From Bog-375 sp049587755 (GTDB taxonomy: Bacteria; Acidobacteriota; Terriglobia; Bryobacterales; Bryobacteraceae), in contig JBAVEN010000063.1 in the NCBI GenBank assembly GCA_049587755.1, forward strand, positions 68,597 through 132,596: 64,000 nucleotides of DNA, given 5' to 3'. The position numbers were made by a program, and so were the translations under genes. Below the pieces are notes generated by a model. That model had not been told where the DNA came from and searched no databases. It saw nothing but the letters and a program-made list of their open reading frames with translations. The stretch's first letter is position 1. The number at the start of each line of letters is the position of its first letter. Positions 52,167-61,362 of the stretch are shown piece after piece.

Positions 52167-52712
52167 CTACTCGGATTCCGCTTCGGCTTCCGGCGGCTCC
52201 CAGGCATCCAACAGTTCCGGGTTCCTGGCGAACCGCTTCAGGACGCGCAGGATCTCGCCCGACCGGAAACCGGCATGGAGCAATCGGCGGTAGGCTGCCG
52301 CCATGTCCTTGTCCGCCTCGAAGAGGCCCTCGCGCACGGCGAGACGGTACTTGCGGCGAATCCAATCCTCGATCAGCGCCGTCTCGTCGACACCCTGGTA
52401 GACGTCGCGCACGGTGCGCTCGGCCAGCGCGGGCGCCACCCGGCGGCGGCGCAAATCCTGAACCACGCGTGTGCTTCCTAATTTGTCGCCGGAGAGGCGC
52501 GCGTTGGCAAAGGATTCAGCGAAACGGCGGTCGTCCAGGTAGCCGAGATCTTTGAGGCGCGCCACCGCGTTATCTACGTCGGCGGCGCGTTGCGCCCGGC
52601 GGCGCAGCTTCTCGCGCAGCTCCCCGCTGGAATACGCCCTGCCGGCGAGAAGCCGCAGTGCGTAGGTCCACAGCCGCTCGGTGTCCAGGCGCCGGTCCGT
52701 TTTTTCTGCCAT
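52167..52712 (-). CDS. recX: RecA regulatory protein RecX
   Basis: 181 residues. Three-helix repeats of RecX are present: ALRLLAGRAYSSGELREKLRRR, ARLKDLGYLDDRRFAESFANARL and KLGSTRVVQDLRRRRVAPALAERTV. It modulates RecA filaments; recA is not in the window. It is divergent from the YtxH gene. Confidence 0.9.
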   Translation of the reverse strand: MAEKTDRRLDTERLWTYALRLLAGRAYSSGELREKLRRRAQRAADVDNAVARLKDLGYLDDRRFAESFANARLSGDKLGSTRVVQDLRRRRVAPALAERTVRDVYQGVDETALIEDWIRRKYRLAVREGLFEADKDMAAAYRRLLHAGFRSGEILRVLKRFARNPELLDAWEPPEAEAESE

Positions 52713-52790
52713 GATTGGGTTCTTATGCGGAGTATACTGAAAATTGGCTCGGATAGAGACGGGTGAGCCGAAGGGAAGAGGAGGAACACG

Positions 52791-53096
52791 ATGGATAAGA
52801 ACGGACTTTCGGCATTCTTGTTAGGCCTGGGAGTTGGGGTCGGCATCGGCATGTTGTTCGCTCCCAAGTCCGGGCAGGAAACGCGCGAGTTTCTTCGCAA
52901 TAAGGCGAACGAAGGCAGCGATCTTCTGAAGCAGCGCAGCTCGGACTTGAAGCAGACCGCAGCCGAGTGGGTGGACAAAAGCAAAGAAGCGCTGAACCGC
53001 CAGAAGGACAATCTGGCCGACGCGGTGGAAGCGGGCCGGCAGGCCTATCGCGAAGCGCGCGGGCCACAGGCGCCCAGCGAGGGAGCCGCTTCGTAA
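52791..53096 (+). CDS. YtxH-domain membrane-anchored protein
   Basis: 101 residues. One Gly-rich N-terminal membrane helix (LSAFLLGLGVGVGIGMLFAP) followed by KSGQETREF and a charged amphipathic coil, as in YtxH general-stress proteins. It precedes another coiled-coil membrane protein by 27 bases and probably forms an operon with it. Confidence 0.85.
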   Translation: MDKNGLSAFLLGLGVGVGIGMLFAPKSGQETREFLRNKANEGSDLLKQRSSDLKQTAAEWVDKSKEALNRQKDNLADAVEAGRQAYREARGPQAPSEGAAS

Positions 53097-53123
53097 GTCA
53101 GGCGGCGGGACGGAAGTGACGGC

Positions 53124-53819
53124 ATGACCGACGAGATTTTTCGCTGGATCGTAACCGCCGGCGTGGTGGCCGTCGCTCTTGCGTTCGTGGTGCAGACAGT
53201 GGCGGCGCTCGCGATTTCCCGCGGGCTGCGCCGCATCCATGAAAAGATCGCCGGCTTCGTCGCCAGCGCGGCGCCTGCCATGGACCGGCTGGAGCCGATG
53301 ATCGAGCGCGCCACCCTTTTGATCGACACGGCCACTCCGCAGATTGAGATTGCCGGTGAAACGATGCAGAAAGCCGGCCCGGCGTTGGAGAGGGCCCGCG
53401 TCACGCTGGACAAAGCCAGCGCCGCCATCGACCGCATCGGACCGCTGATCGACCAGGCCAAGACGGTGCTGGCCAACGCCAACCTGGCGATTGAGGAGAA
53501 CCGCCCGAAAGTGGCGGAAATCACCGATCAAACGGCTAAGATCGCACGGACCAGCCGCGAACAAGTGGAGCGGCTCGGCGGGCTGTTGGAGGATGCCGGC
53601 GATCGCGCCCGCGCGCGCCTGGCGCAGATCGACGAAACCGTCACCGAGACAGTCGAGCAGGTGGGCGAAGTGGGCAGCGCGGTGAAGCGCGCGGTGATGC
53701 GCCCGGTGCGCGAAGCCAACAGCATGGCGGCCGGAATTTCAGCCGCCGTTTCCACCTTGGTGAAAGGCCGCAAGTATCCCCCCGATATGGCGACCCAAGA
53801 CGAGGAGATGTTCATCTGA
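53124..53819 (+). CDS. Membrane-anchored coiled-coil protein
   Basis: 231 residues. One N-terminal membrane helix (VTAGVVAVALAFVVQTVAAL) and a ~150-residue heptad-rich region (ERATLLIDTATPQIEIAGE, RPKVAEITDQTAKIARTS) resembling DUF948-type proteins. It probably stays at the inner membrane as a structural partner to the YtxH protein. No specific function known. Confidence 0.8.
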   Translation: MTDEIFRWIVTAGVVAVALAFVVQTVAALAISRGLRRIHEKIAGFVASAAPAMDRLEPMIERATLLIDTATPQIEIAGETMQKAGPALERARVTLDKASAAIDRIGPLIDQAKTVLANANLAIEENRPKVAEITDQTAKIARTSREQVERLGGLLEDAGDRARARLAQIDETVTETVEQVGEVGSAVKRAVMRPVREANSMAAGISAAVSTLVKGRKYPPDMATQDEEMFI

Positions 53820-53896
53820 GGGCGCCCAAGGCGCCTCACCTGGCGTGATTATCCTGCGTCGTAAGCACGAGGCAGGATTGTCTAATCTCCTGGGTC

Positions 53897-54301
53897 CTAG
53901 CCTATCAATAGCGCTACGGCGAAGCCGGCAAGGACCAGTTTGACCATCCACCCTAAAGCGTGAGCGATAGCAATTGCGGGAGTTAGTTTCATGAAGAGGG
54001 AGTTTGCAATCGTCAACGGCAAAGGTCCAATGAGCCAGATAGCTAGAGCCAATTTGAGAGTCGCGCTGTATGAGGAGAGGTGCAAGCGGGCGCAAACCAA
54101 GACAAGCACAGAGCAGGTCAGAAAGGGGAGCAGACTGGCCCAGATGATGGCGTTTGTTTCTCCCTGGCCTCCACGGTATCGCCAGATTTCGGGATGCTTG
54201 TCGTAGCGCTTGTAAAGCCAGTCGCCCATGAACAGCCAGTCCGTCATGGACGACGCGATGCCCGCCGCCAGAACCGCCAACGCAATGCGAGTCCACGGCA
54301 T
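53897..54301 (-). CDS. Small four-helix integral membrane protein
   Basis: 134 residues with about four membrane helices (IALAVLAAGIASSMTDWLF, WASLLPFLTCSVLVLVCARL, LALAIWLIGPLPLTIANSL, LVLAGFAVALLIG). The first loop has WLYKRYDKHPEIWRY. It has a weak resemblance to DUF1761-type proteins that I cannot confirm. It is convergent with the preceding operon and divergent from the lipoprotein gene. Confidence 0.7.
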   Translation of the reverse strand: MPWTRIALAVLAAGIASSMTDWLFMGDWLYKRYDKHPEIWRYRGGQGETNAIIWASLLPFLTCSVLVLVCARLHLSSYSATLKLALAIWLIGPLPLTIANSLFMKLTPAIAIAHALGWMVKLVLAGFAVALLIG

Positions 54302-54433
54302 ACCGTTCGATAAACTCTACCATGAAAAACGCCGCAAGCCCGGGATCCTTTTGCGAGGGCTCGATGATTTTTCCGGCTGCATGCTGCAAGAATCGCCGCC
54401 GGATATCGCTGTTCCTCTATGGAGGCGAAACAT

Positions 54434-54976
54434 ATGCGGTTTCCGACAATTCTTTTGGCCCTCACGGGCGCGCTGGTTCTGGCGGGATGCGACAGCCCAT
54501 CCTTGATCTCATTGGACCCGGCGGTGACCGATCAAGAGGCCGTGTTTGACCCGACCTTGCTGGGAACGTGGCAGGCCGGCCAGGATGGCGATCTCTGCAT
54601 CTTCCAGCGGAACGGGAGTGGCAACGCCTACACCGTTACCTACGTCAGCGACGGCAGCTCGAGAAAGTTCGACGCCCTGCTGTTCCAAGTGGGTCAAGCC
54701 TCGCTCCTGGACCTTTCTCCGCAGGATTCGGACGATTTTCAGGTTCCAGCCCACGCGCTGATCCGGATCTGGCCGACAAGTGGAAGCTTGGGCTGGACCT
54801 ACCTGGATTCCGAGTGGCTCCGCCAGCAGGCCGCGCAAGAACTGCCGAACCGCGCTCGCGACAACAACAAAATGCTGGTCACGGCGGCTGCCGCGCCACT
54901 GCGCGCCTTTCTGGCGAAGTACGCGGCGGACGACAAAGCTCACGGAGATATTGAGGACTGGCAGCGGCTGCAGTAA
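54434..54976 (+). CDS. Lipoprotein of unknown function
   Basis: 180 residues from the second ATG (54434), which has GGAGG at a good distance; the first ATG at 54419 would use no site. Lipobox LVLAGC near residue 19. The mature part (FDPTLLGTWQAGQDGDLCIFQRN) has lipocalin-like strands. It is followed after 100 bases by the ECF sigma gene on the same strand. No family assigned. Confidence 0.75.
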   Translation: MRFPTILLALTGALVLAGCDSPSLISLDPAVTDQEAVFDPTLLGTWQAGQDGDLCIFQRNGSGNAYTVTYVSDGSSRKFDALLFQVGQASLLDLSPQDSDDFQVPAHALIRIWPTSGSLGWTYLDSEWLRQQAAQELPNRARDNNKMLVTAAAAPLRAFLAKYAADDKAHGDIEDWQRLQ

Positions 54977-55077
54977 GCACAAACTCAATGCGTGCGCCAC
55001 GCGGACGCTTTCTCGTATCATGAACCTGATGCGAGCTGTCAGGCGCTCCCCCTGATCGCTGACGGCTGGCCGCGGCG

Positions 55078-55671
55078 ATGGATGCTAACACCTCGACGTT
55101 CACCCTGCTCGAAAAGGCGAAGGCCGGCGATGAGGAGGCCCTCTCGCAGGTGTTCGAACAATATCGCCGCCGCCTCGCGGTACTGGTGCACTTCAAGCTC
55201 AGCCCGCAGGCCCGCGAGCGATCCGAGGTGGATGACGTGGTGCAGGAGACGTGCCTCCGGGCTTTCCGCGACGTGAATCGTTTCACCTATCAGACGCCGG
55301 GGAGTTTTCTGCGCTGGCTTTCCTCGATCGCCGATCACGTGATCGTCGACCGGGTGCGATACCGGAATCGCGACTGCCGCGTGGGGGAAGAGGTACCGTT
55401 CCGGAGCGAGAGCAACCCGCTCGGCCCGGAACCCGTGGACACCAGAACGCCAAGCCGGCTGCTGGGACAGCAAGAGGCGCTGCACCGCCTGCTCGGGCGC
55501 CTGAACGAGCTTCCCGAAGACTACCGGCAGGCCATCCTGCTGGCAAAAATCGAGGGTCTCTCGACAGCCGAAATGGCGGAGCGTTTGGGCAAGTCTCGCG
55601 AGCAGGTGGCCCTTCTCGTCTACCGGGCGGTGAAGCGGTTCCGCGGCTTGTGCGACGGCGGGGAGGCGTGA
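55078..55671 (+). CDS. ECF-type RNA polymerase sigma factor
   Basis: 197 residues. Region 2 (LSQVFEQYRRRLAVLVHFKL, VDDVVQETCLRAFRDVNRF, FLRWLSSIADHVIVDRVR) and region 4 (LPEDYRQAILLAKIEGLSTAEMAERLGKS) are both clear. Its TGA overlaps the ATG of the kinase gene (TGATG), so the kinase is its coupled partner. Pairs of this kind occur where the kinase phosphorylates the sigma factor or its control is kinase-linked. Confidence 0.9.
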   Translation: MDANTSTFTLLEKAKAGDEEALSQVFEQYRRRLAVLVHFKLSPQARERSEVDDVVQETCLRAFRDVNRFTYQTPGSFLRWLSSIADHVIVDRVRYRNRDCRVGEEVPFRSESNPLGPEPVDTRTPSRLLGQQEALHRLLGRLNELPEDYRQAILLAKIEGLSTAEMAERLGKSREQVALLVYRAVKRFRGLCDGGEA

Positions 55672-57947
55672 TGGAGGACGAGCCCGAGCTGCGCCTCGCC
55701 AAATCCTTCGCGGAGATTCTGGATGGCCTGGCGCGGGGCGAAGACACTCCCGAGCTGGCGGGCGAATTGGCAACGCTGGCCGAGATCGATCGCGCGCTGG
55801 ATCCGGCGGCTCTCCCGGAGCGGCTTTCCGGTCACAAGATAGTCGCCGAAATCGGCTCAGGCGGGATGGGCCGCGTGCTGCTGGCGGTCGACGAAGCGCT
55901 GGGCCGCAAGGTTGCCATCAAGACACTCGCCCCCCGATACGCGGACAACCCCGTGTTGCACGCCCGGTTCATGGCGGAAGCGCGCGCCATGGCACGCCTG
56001 TCGCATCCCAACATTGTGCGCATTTACAACCTGGGCCCCGCCGAAGAGCCGCCGCATTTCGTCATGGAGTTCCTGGAAGGAGCGCCGCTCACGAAGGCTG
56101 CCGCGCGGCTGACGTTCGAGCAAAAAGCGGAGTTGATGCACAAAGTGGTGCTGGCGGTCGAGTTCTTGCATCAGGGAGGGATGCTGCACCGGGATCTGAA
56201 GCCGGCCAACATTCTGGTGGGTGCGGACCTGGAACCGAAGCTCCTCGATTTCGGACTGGCGCTCGATCTCGGCATCCACGAACGGCTATCGAAAATCGGC
56301 GAGATGGCCGGCACGCCCGAGTACTTTTCTCCGGAACAGGCGGCCGGCGGGGAAAAGTTGGATGCGCGCAGCGATGTTTTCTCTCTTGGCGCGGTTCTTT
56401 ACGAATTGCTGACCGGCGCGCCGCCGTTTCGCGGCGAGACCATGGCTGAGCTGCTGCGTCGTATTCGCGAGGAAGAACCGGCGTTGCCCCGCCGCCAGGA
56501 CCCTGCGATCCCCAAGGGCCTCCAGGACATCTGCCTGAGGGCCCTGGAGAAGGACCCGGCGCACCGCTATGGTTCGGCGCGCGAGATGGCCGACGACTTG
56601 CGCCGATATCTCGCCGGCGAAGCTGTGTTGGCCGAGCCGGCGGCCTATACGCGACTGATCGCCGATAAGGTCGGCGAACATCTGCGCGATCTGGAAAGCT
56701 GGCGGCGCGACCAGGTGGTCTCGGACTCCGAGTATGAAGGCATCCGCAAACGCTACGATCGCCTGCTGGAGCGCGAGGATGCCTGGATCATGGAAGCGCG
56801 CCGCCTCACCCTGCCGCAGGTGAGCCTCTACCTGGGCGCATGGATTCTGGCGGTGGGTACCGCGCTGTTGACGTTTTTCAAGTACTCGGCGATGGCCGGA
56901 GCGCCGGCCGTGTTGGTGGCTTGGGCGGCGGCGGTGCCGATGGCGTGGATCGGAATTCGCACCTGGAGGCGCGGATATCATCGCGTCGCGATCGCATACC
57001 TGCTGGCCTTTTGCGTGGTGCTGCCTGTTTCCATGCTGGTCACCATGGAGGAAGCCCGTGTCTTCAACGCGCTCACCCGCGGGAGCGCGAACCTGGAACT
57101 CTTTCACCGCCTGGGTGTCGATAAACAGGCTACCAACGCCCAGTTGTGGTGGGCGCTCGCGGCCGGGCTGCCCGTCTGCTGGTGGCTGCGGCGCTTCACG
57201 CGCGCGCCGGTCTTCTCGCTGATGTTCTCGTCCATTGCCGCGCTGTTGTGCCTGGCCACGCTGCTCCGCATGGGCATGCTGGACTGGCTGGACAACGATC
57301 CCGGCCGTTTTTACTTCCACCTGATCCCCTGCGCCGCGCTGTTCATGGTCGCCGGGTTCGGCCTGGAGCGGCTTGGCCGCCCCGACGACTCGCGCTATTT
57401 CTATCCTTTCGCGGTCGCGTTCACCTGGGCGGCGCTCAGCGGCGTGGCCACCTTCCACGAACCCTACGCCAAATGGCTGCTAGCTACCGCGCCGTGGACG
57501 CGCGGCCAAATCGAATACCTGTTCATCGGCAACGCCGCAATCTACTTCGTGCTCGACCGCATCTGCGAGCGGCTCCCGTCGCCGCAAGTTCACGTGGTGG
57601 GCCGCGCCTTCCGCTTCGTCATCCCAGGGCATGTCATGACGTCGCTGTTCCTGTTGGGCCTGAACGCAAATTCGCACTTCGAGCAACGCGTCTTCGACTG
57701 GCTATTGCCGGCCGTGGCCTGCGTGTTCGTGTTCTTGAGCATCCCGCGCCAGATGAAAAACTTCTTCGCCTCCGGCCTGCTGTTCTTCGCGATTGGCGTG
57801 TTCCGGCTGCAACAAAACGTGTTCCCGGACCGCGCCGGCTGGCCAATCCTGTTGCTGGCGTGCGGCCTGGCCCTGATGGTGGCAGCGGCGAATTACGCAC
57901 CGCTGAAAGTCAGCTTGGCTCGGATGGTGAAGCGCGTAGTGAGGTGA
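55671..57947 (+). CDS. Hanks-type Ser/Thr protein kinase with a multi-pass membrane domain
   Basis: 758 residues. Active kinase domain over ~53-320: GSGGMGRV loop (63-69), Lys84, HRDLKPAN (Asp175), DFG (193-195) and the APE-like GTPEYFSPEQ. Unusually, instead of one helix and an external sensor, ~11-12 membrane helices fill residues ~400-745, starting at LTLPQVSLYLGAWILAVGTALL. It probably senses a membrane state or ligand. The start overlaps the sigma-factor stop. Confidence 0.92.
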   Translation: MEDEPELRLAKSFAEILDGLARGEDTPELAGELATLAEIDRALDPAALPERLSGHKIVAEIGSGGMGRVLLAVDEALGRKVAIKTLAPRYADNPVLHARFMAEARAMARLSHPNIVRIYNLGPAEEPPHFVMEFLEGAPLTKAAARLTFEQKAELMHKVVLAVEFLHQGGMLHRDLKPANILVGADLEPKLLDFGLALDLGIHERLSKIGEMAGTPEYFSPEQAAGGEKLDARSDVFSLGAVLYELLTGAPPFRGETMAELLRRIREEEPALPRRQDPAIPKGLQDICLRALEKDPAHRYGSAREMADDLRRYLAGEAVLAEPAAYTRLIADKVGEHLRDLESWRRDQVVSDSEYEGIRKRYDRLLEREDAWIMEARRLTLPQVSLYLGAWILAVGTALLTFFKYSAMAGAPAVLVAWAAAVPMAWIGIRTWRRGYHRVAIAYLLAFCVVLPVSMLVTMEEARVFNALTRGSANLELFHRLGVDKQATNAQLWWALAAGLPVCWWLRRFTRAPVFSLMFSSIAALLCLATLLRMGMLDWLDNDPGRFYFHLIPCAALFMVAGFGLERLGRPDDSRYFYPFAVAFTWAALSGVATFHEPYAKWLLATAPWTRGQIEYLFIGNAAIYFVLDRICERLPSPQVHVVGRAFRFVIPGHVMTSLFLLGLNANSHFEQRVFDWLLPAVACVFVFLSIPRQMKNFFASGLLFFAIGVFRLQQNVFPDRAGWPILLLACGLALMVAAANYAPLKVSLARMVKRVVR

Positions 57948-57984
57948 GTTGTTCACTACTGCGGGACGAACTCGCGCTTCGGCG

Positions 57985-58410
57985 TCAGAACAGGTTGACG
58001 TCGAGACCTGCGATGAAGTGAATGCCGGGAATCACGAGGTCGCGCAGTTCGCGGTCGTTGGTAAGGAAGAGGTCCACCCCGGCGTGCCCTGCACTCGCGA
58101 GATGTATGGCGTCGGCGGGCGTCACTCGGGAGTTTCCGCGAATCTGGCCGTAGCGCTCCGCGGTCTCTGCGGCAAACGGGATGAGTTCAACCTCGGCCGA
58201 CTCAAACAACTGGCGGATCTTGAGGGATTCGTCGGCCTGGCCGCGCCGATAAGATCCCACCAGAATCTCGCCCAGCGTGAACGCACTCGTCAGGAGCTTG
58301 TCCTTCCGTTGCCGCATCTTGCGGTAGATCTCTTCCACTCGATCCGCGTACTGCGGATTGTCTTCGAACCAGTACACGAACAACATCGTGTCCCAGTAGA
58401 TCCGGCTCAA
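57985..58410 (-). CDS. PIN-domain protein, VapC-like ribonuclease toxin
   Basis: 141 residues. The PIN acidic set is complete: Asp7 (YWDTMLF), Glu48 (TLGEILVG), Asp100 (TPADAIHLASA) and Asp119 (LTNDREL). It should cleave RNA with Mg2+/Mn2+. Its ATG overlaps the stop of the upstream gene (58407-58410), typical of a toxin-antitoxin pair with the antitoxin first. Confidence 0.87.
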   Translation of the reverse strand: MSRIYWDTMLFVYWFEDNPQYADRVEEIYRKMRQRKDKLLTSAFTLGEILVGSYRRGQADESLKIRQLFESAEVELIPFAAETAERYGQIRGNSRVTPADAIHLASAGHAGVDLFLTNDRELRDLVIPGIHFIAGLDVNLF

Positions 58411-58817
58411 CGGTTCTCCTCACGCCGATAAAAGCTCTCTCGCTCGCCGTGGATGAACTTCTCCCCGCCGCCGAGGCTTGAAAAGGTATCTTTGGCGATG
58501 CCACGGAGGCTCAGGAGGAGCGATTCCTTGTTCGGAGTTGGAGATCCAGAAGCTTGCAGCCTGTAGGTAAAGGTTGCTGTCGTACCCAGGCCGGAAGGAG
58601 GCCCTTCAAACTTCTCCAGCACGAGTTGATTCTCGTTGAGGAACTTCGGGGACCCTAGCACTTGGCAGACATTGGGAACGCGGTTACGCAATCCCAGTTC
58701 TTTGTGGATGGCGCCGGCCACAATGCGAACAACGGTCACACCCTGGATTCGGGCCGTATCGACGTAGCGCTGCTTGAGATACTGGCGAATCCGATCTGCT
58801 TCTTTTTGTTTTTCCAT
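58407..58817 (-). CDS. Protein of unknown family upstream of the PIN toxin, candidate antitoxin
   Basis: 136 residues. The N-terminus (EADRIRQYLKQRYVDTARIQG) could be a helical DNA-binding or dimer part; the middle has VTVVRIVAGAIHKELGLRNRVPNVCQVLGSPKFL, which is like a phage/defence-type segment of unknown role. No VapB, MazE or Phd motif is seen. The ATGA overlap with the PIN gene and gene order suggest it is the antidote. Confidence 0.72.
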   Translation of the reverse strand: MEKQKEADRIRQYLKQRYVDTARIQGVTVVRIVAGAIHKELGLRNRVPNVCQVLGSPKFLNENQLVLEKFEGPPSGLGTTATFTYRLQASGSPTPNKESLLLSLRGIAKDTFSSLGGGEKFIHGERESFYRREENR

Positions 58818-58900
58818 AACACAAGAATAACATAAATCGCATAAACTACAAGCATAATTAACAGGCTAGATGACATGCGACTAACCTAATTGTTTACTTG

Positions 58901-60862
58901 TCATTGCGGCTGTTTTTGCACTTCGCCTGGCGTGTCCGTATTCCGTTTCACCCACGCCACCACCAGCCGCAGCTCTTCGTATGTGACGTCAGGCGGAAGG
59001 GCATCCTTGAGCGTCTTGAGGCGGTCAGAGCCGAGGCGACGGATGGCTTCGGCGATTTCGTTGTGGCGGGCTTCTCCTCCGACCCAGTCCATGTGGTAAT
59101 CGACGCGGCCTTCGGCGACCAATTCCACCACCACTTCGACCACGGTGGACAGGCGGCGGCCTCGAATGCGGGCGATTTCCTCGAGCGACTTGCCTTCGGC
59201 GAGCAGAGCCATGGTTTCTTCGACTGGTGACGCCTGGCGCTCCTGGCGCTCGGCGCGGGCGCCGTTGCGGAAGGCTTCGAGCGCGGCGAAGATTTCGCTG
59301 CCATACATCTCGGCCTTGCGCTCGCCGAAACCGAACACGCCCAGCAGCTCGCGCAGGTTCGAAGGGCGCTTCCGGCAAAGGTCATCGAGCGATGCGTCGG
59401 AGAGCACGATGTAAGCCGGGACGGCGGCGCGTTGGGCTGCGCGGAGGCGCCACTGCTTCAGGAAGTCGACAAGCGCCCGATCGGCGGCGGGTTCGGCAGG
59501 CGCAGTGGGCGCGGCGGAAGCGCGCGCCCCCGGCGCTTCGCGGCCGGGCGCGGGGCGCGAGGCTTCCGCCCGTCGCACTTCGGCCACCGGTGCCAGCTTC
59601 TTTTTCTTCTTGGCGCTCTTTTTCGCGAAAGTTTCGACGATAGGCTCATCGAGCCACGACGGCCGGCTGCCGCAGACGTCGCACATATCGCAGCGCGTCC
59701 ATTTGGGTGTCTGCCCGAAGTGATTGCAGATCTGCAAGTGGCGGCAGCGGGCGCTTTCGACGAAGCGGCGCACGGCGTGGTAGCGCTGCCAGGCGCGCTC
59801 CTTCTCCTGCGGGTCCTGCAACTGGTCGATGAAATAAGCCAGCAGGCCTGTGTCCTTGGGCTGCCAGAGCAGAACGCAGTCGGCGGGCTGGCCATCGCGG
59901 CCGGCGCGGCCGGCCTCCTGATAATACTGTTCGATGGATTTGGGCAGCGAGGTGTGGATCACGGCGCGCACGGCGGCCTTGTTAATGCCCAGTCCAAACG
60001 CGATGGTGCCGACCAGAACGTGCACGTCGTCGTTCATCCAGCGCTCCTGATTGCGGCGCCGCGCGGCAGCCTCCATCTGGCCGTTGTAAGGCACGGCGGG
60101 AATGTCGTGGTTGCCCAGGAAATCGACTAATTCCTCGACCAGCGCGATGGTCGGCGCGTAGACGATGGTGCTGTGCCCGGCATACGCGCGTGCAGCCTGC
60201 AACAGCCGCTGTCGATGAGCGTTCCCGGCGCACTCCTCCACCACGTAGCGCAAGTTGGCGCGGTGAAAGCTCGCAATGTATTTATGCGGATCGCGCAGCC
60301 GGAGCTGTTCGAGAATATCGTGCCGCACGCGGCGGGTGGCGCTGGCGGTGAAAGCGGCGATGGGAATCTCGGGGAAATTCTGGCGAAGTGAAGCGAGCTG
60401 GCGGTACTCGGGGCGGAATTCGTGGCCCCATTCGGAAATGCAATGCGCCTCATCTATGGCGAACAACGCCAGCGGAACCTTTTCGAGCCAGCTCACGGTG
60501 TCTTCCCGCGCCAGGCGTTCCGGCGAAAGATAGAGCAGGCGGAAAGCGCCCTGCGTGGCGGCGCGCATCACGGCGCGCTGCTCCTCGCCCGCCATTGTGC
60601 TGTTGAGCATGGCGGCCGGGATGCCCATATCGGCGAGCTGCGCCACCTGGTCGTGCATCAGGGCGATCAGCGGGCTGACCACCAGCACCGTGCGGCCCAG
60701 AACCAGCGCTGGAAGCTGGTAGCAGAGCGACTTCCCGCCGCCGGTGGGCATGACCACGGCGGCGTCGTGGCCCTCCATCAGGCTCTGAATGATGCGCTCC
60801 TGCATGGGCCGGAACGAATCGTAGCCCCAATACTTCTTCAGGGCTTGCTGGAGATCGGGCAC
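58901..60862 (-). CDS. recQ: ATP-dependent DNA helicase RecQ
   Basis: 653 residues. Helicase motifs: RPMQERII, Walker A MPTGGGKSLCYQLPA, DEAH box IDEAHCISEWGHEFRPEY, motif VI YYQEAGRAGRDGQ. The zinc site is CRHLQICNHFG...RCDMCDVC. After an unusually long Lys/Ala/Pro linker, an HRDC domain (LRAAQRAAVPAYIVLSDASLDDLCRKRP, in segments) and a C-terminal helix-turn-helix follow. It unwinds recombination intermediates. Eight bases separate it from folK. Confidence 0.95.
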   Translation of the reverse strand: MPDLQQALKKYWGYDSFRPMQERIIQSLMEGHDAAVVMPTGGGKSLCYQLPALVLGRTVLVVSPLIALMHDQVAQLADMGIPAAMLNSTMAGEEQRAVMRAATQGAFRLLYLSPERLAREDTVSWLEKVPLALFAIDEAHCISEWGHEFRPEYRQLASLRQNFPEIPIAAFTASATRRVRHDILEQLRLRDPHKYIASFHRANLRYVVEECAGNAHRQRLLQAARAYAGHSTIVYAPTIALVEELVDFLGNHDIPAVPYNGQMEAAARRRNQERWMNDDVHVLVGTIAFGLGINKAAVRAVIHTSLPKSIEQYYQEAGRAGRDGQPADCVLLWQPKDTGLLAYFIDQLQDPQEKERAWQRYHAVRRFVESARCRHLQICNHFGQTPKWTRCDMCDVCGSRPSWLDEPIVETFAKKSAKKKKKLAPVAEVRRAEASRPAPGREAPGARASAAPTAPAEPAADRALVDFLKQWRLRAAQRAAVPAYIVLSDASLDDLCRKRPSNLRELLGVFGFGERKAEMYGSEIFAALEAFRNGARAERQERQASPVEETMALLAEGKSLEEIARIRGRRLSTVVEVVVELVAEGRVDYHMDWVGGEARHNEIAEAIRRLGSDRLKTLKDALPPDVTYEELRLVVAWVKRNTDTPGEVQKQPQ

Positions 60863-60870
60863 GTCGGCAA

Positions 60871-61356
60871 CTACGAGTGTATCAACCGCACCACGGCGGG
60901 CGGCGCGGCGCGGAGCAACTCGGCGACGGTCGCACGAGTCACCGGATGACGCAGGTCCGGCGCGAGGTCATGGAGGGGCGCCAGCACGAATCGCCGCTCG
61001 GCCATGCGCGGATGCGGAATCTCCAGTTTGGCGCCGTGCATTACTGCCGTGCCGTATAGAAGAATATCGATATCGATGATGCGTGGCCCTTTGGGCACCG
61101 TGCGCACGCGGCCGAGCACGCGCTCAATCTTCTGCACCCGCGCCAGAAGCTGTAAGGGGAACAGGGAGGTCTCAGCTTCCACCACCAGGTTGAGGAACCA
61201 GCGCTGATCGGTGTAATCGACCGGCTCCGTTTCATAAACGGCGGAAACGCGCAGCACGCGCAACCCTGGCGCGCCAAGCCGCTCGATGGCAGCGCGCAAG
61301 TGAGCCTCGCGGTCGCCGATGTTGGAGCCGAGGCTGAGATAGATGAGTTTCGCCAA
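60871..61356 (-). CDS. folK: 2-amino-4-hydroxy-6-hydroxymethyldihydropteridine pyrophosphokinase
   Basis: 161 residues. SLGSNIGDREAHLRAAIERL starts the fold, VYETEPVDYTDQRWFLN and GPRIIDIDILLYG provide the pterin and Mg-binding residues (DIDILLYG), and IPHPRMAERRFVLAPL closes the active site. It is a folate-synthesis enzyme and the gene before recQ in a reverse-strand run. Confidence 0.95.
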   Translation of the reverse strand: MAKLIYLSLGSNIGDREAHLRAAIERLGAPGLRVLRVSAVYETEPVDYTDQRWFLNLVVEAETSLFPLQLLARVQKIERVLGRVRTVPKGPRIIDIDILLYGTAVMHGAKLEIPHPRMAERRFVLAPLHDLAPDLRHPVTRATVAELLRAAPPAVVRLIHS

Positions 61357-61362
61357 TTGAGG

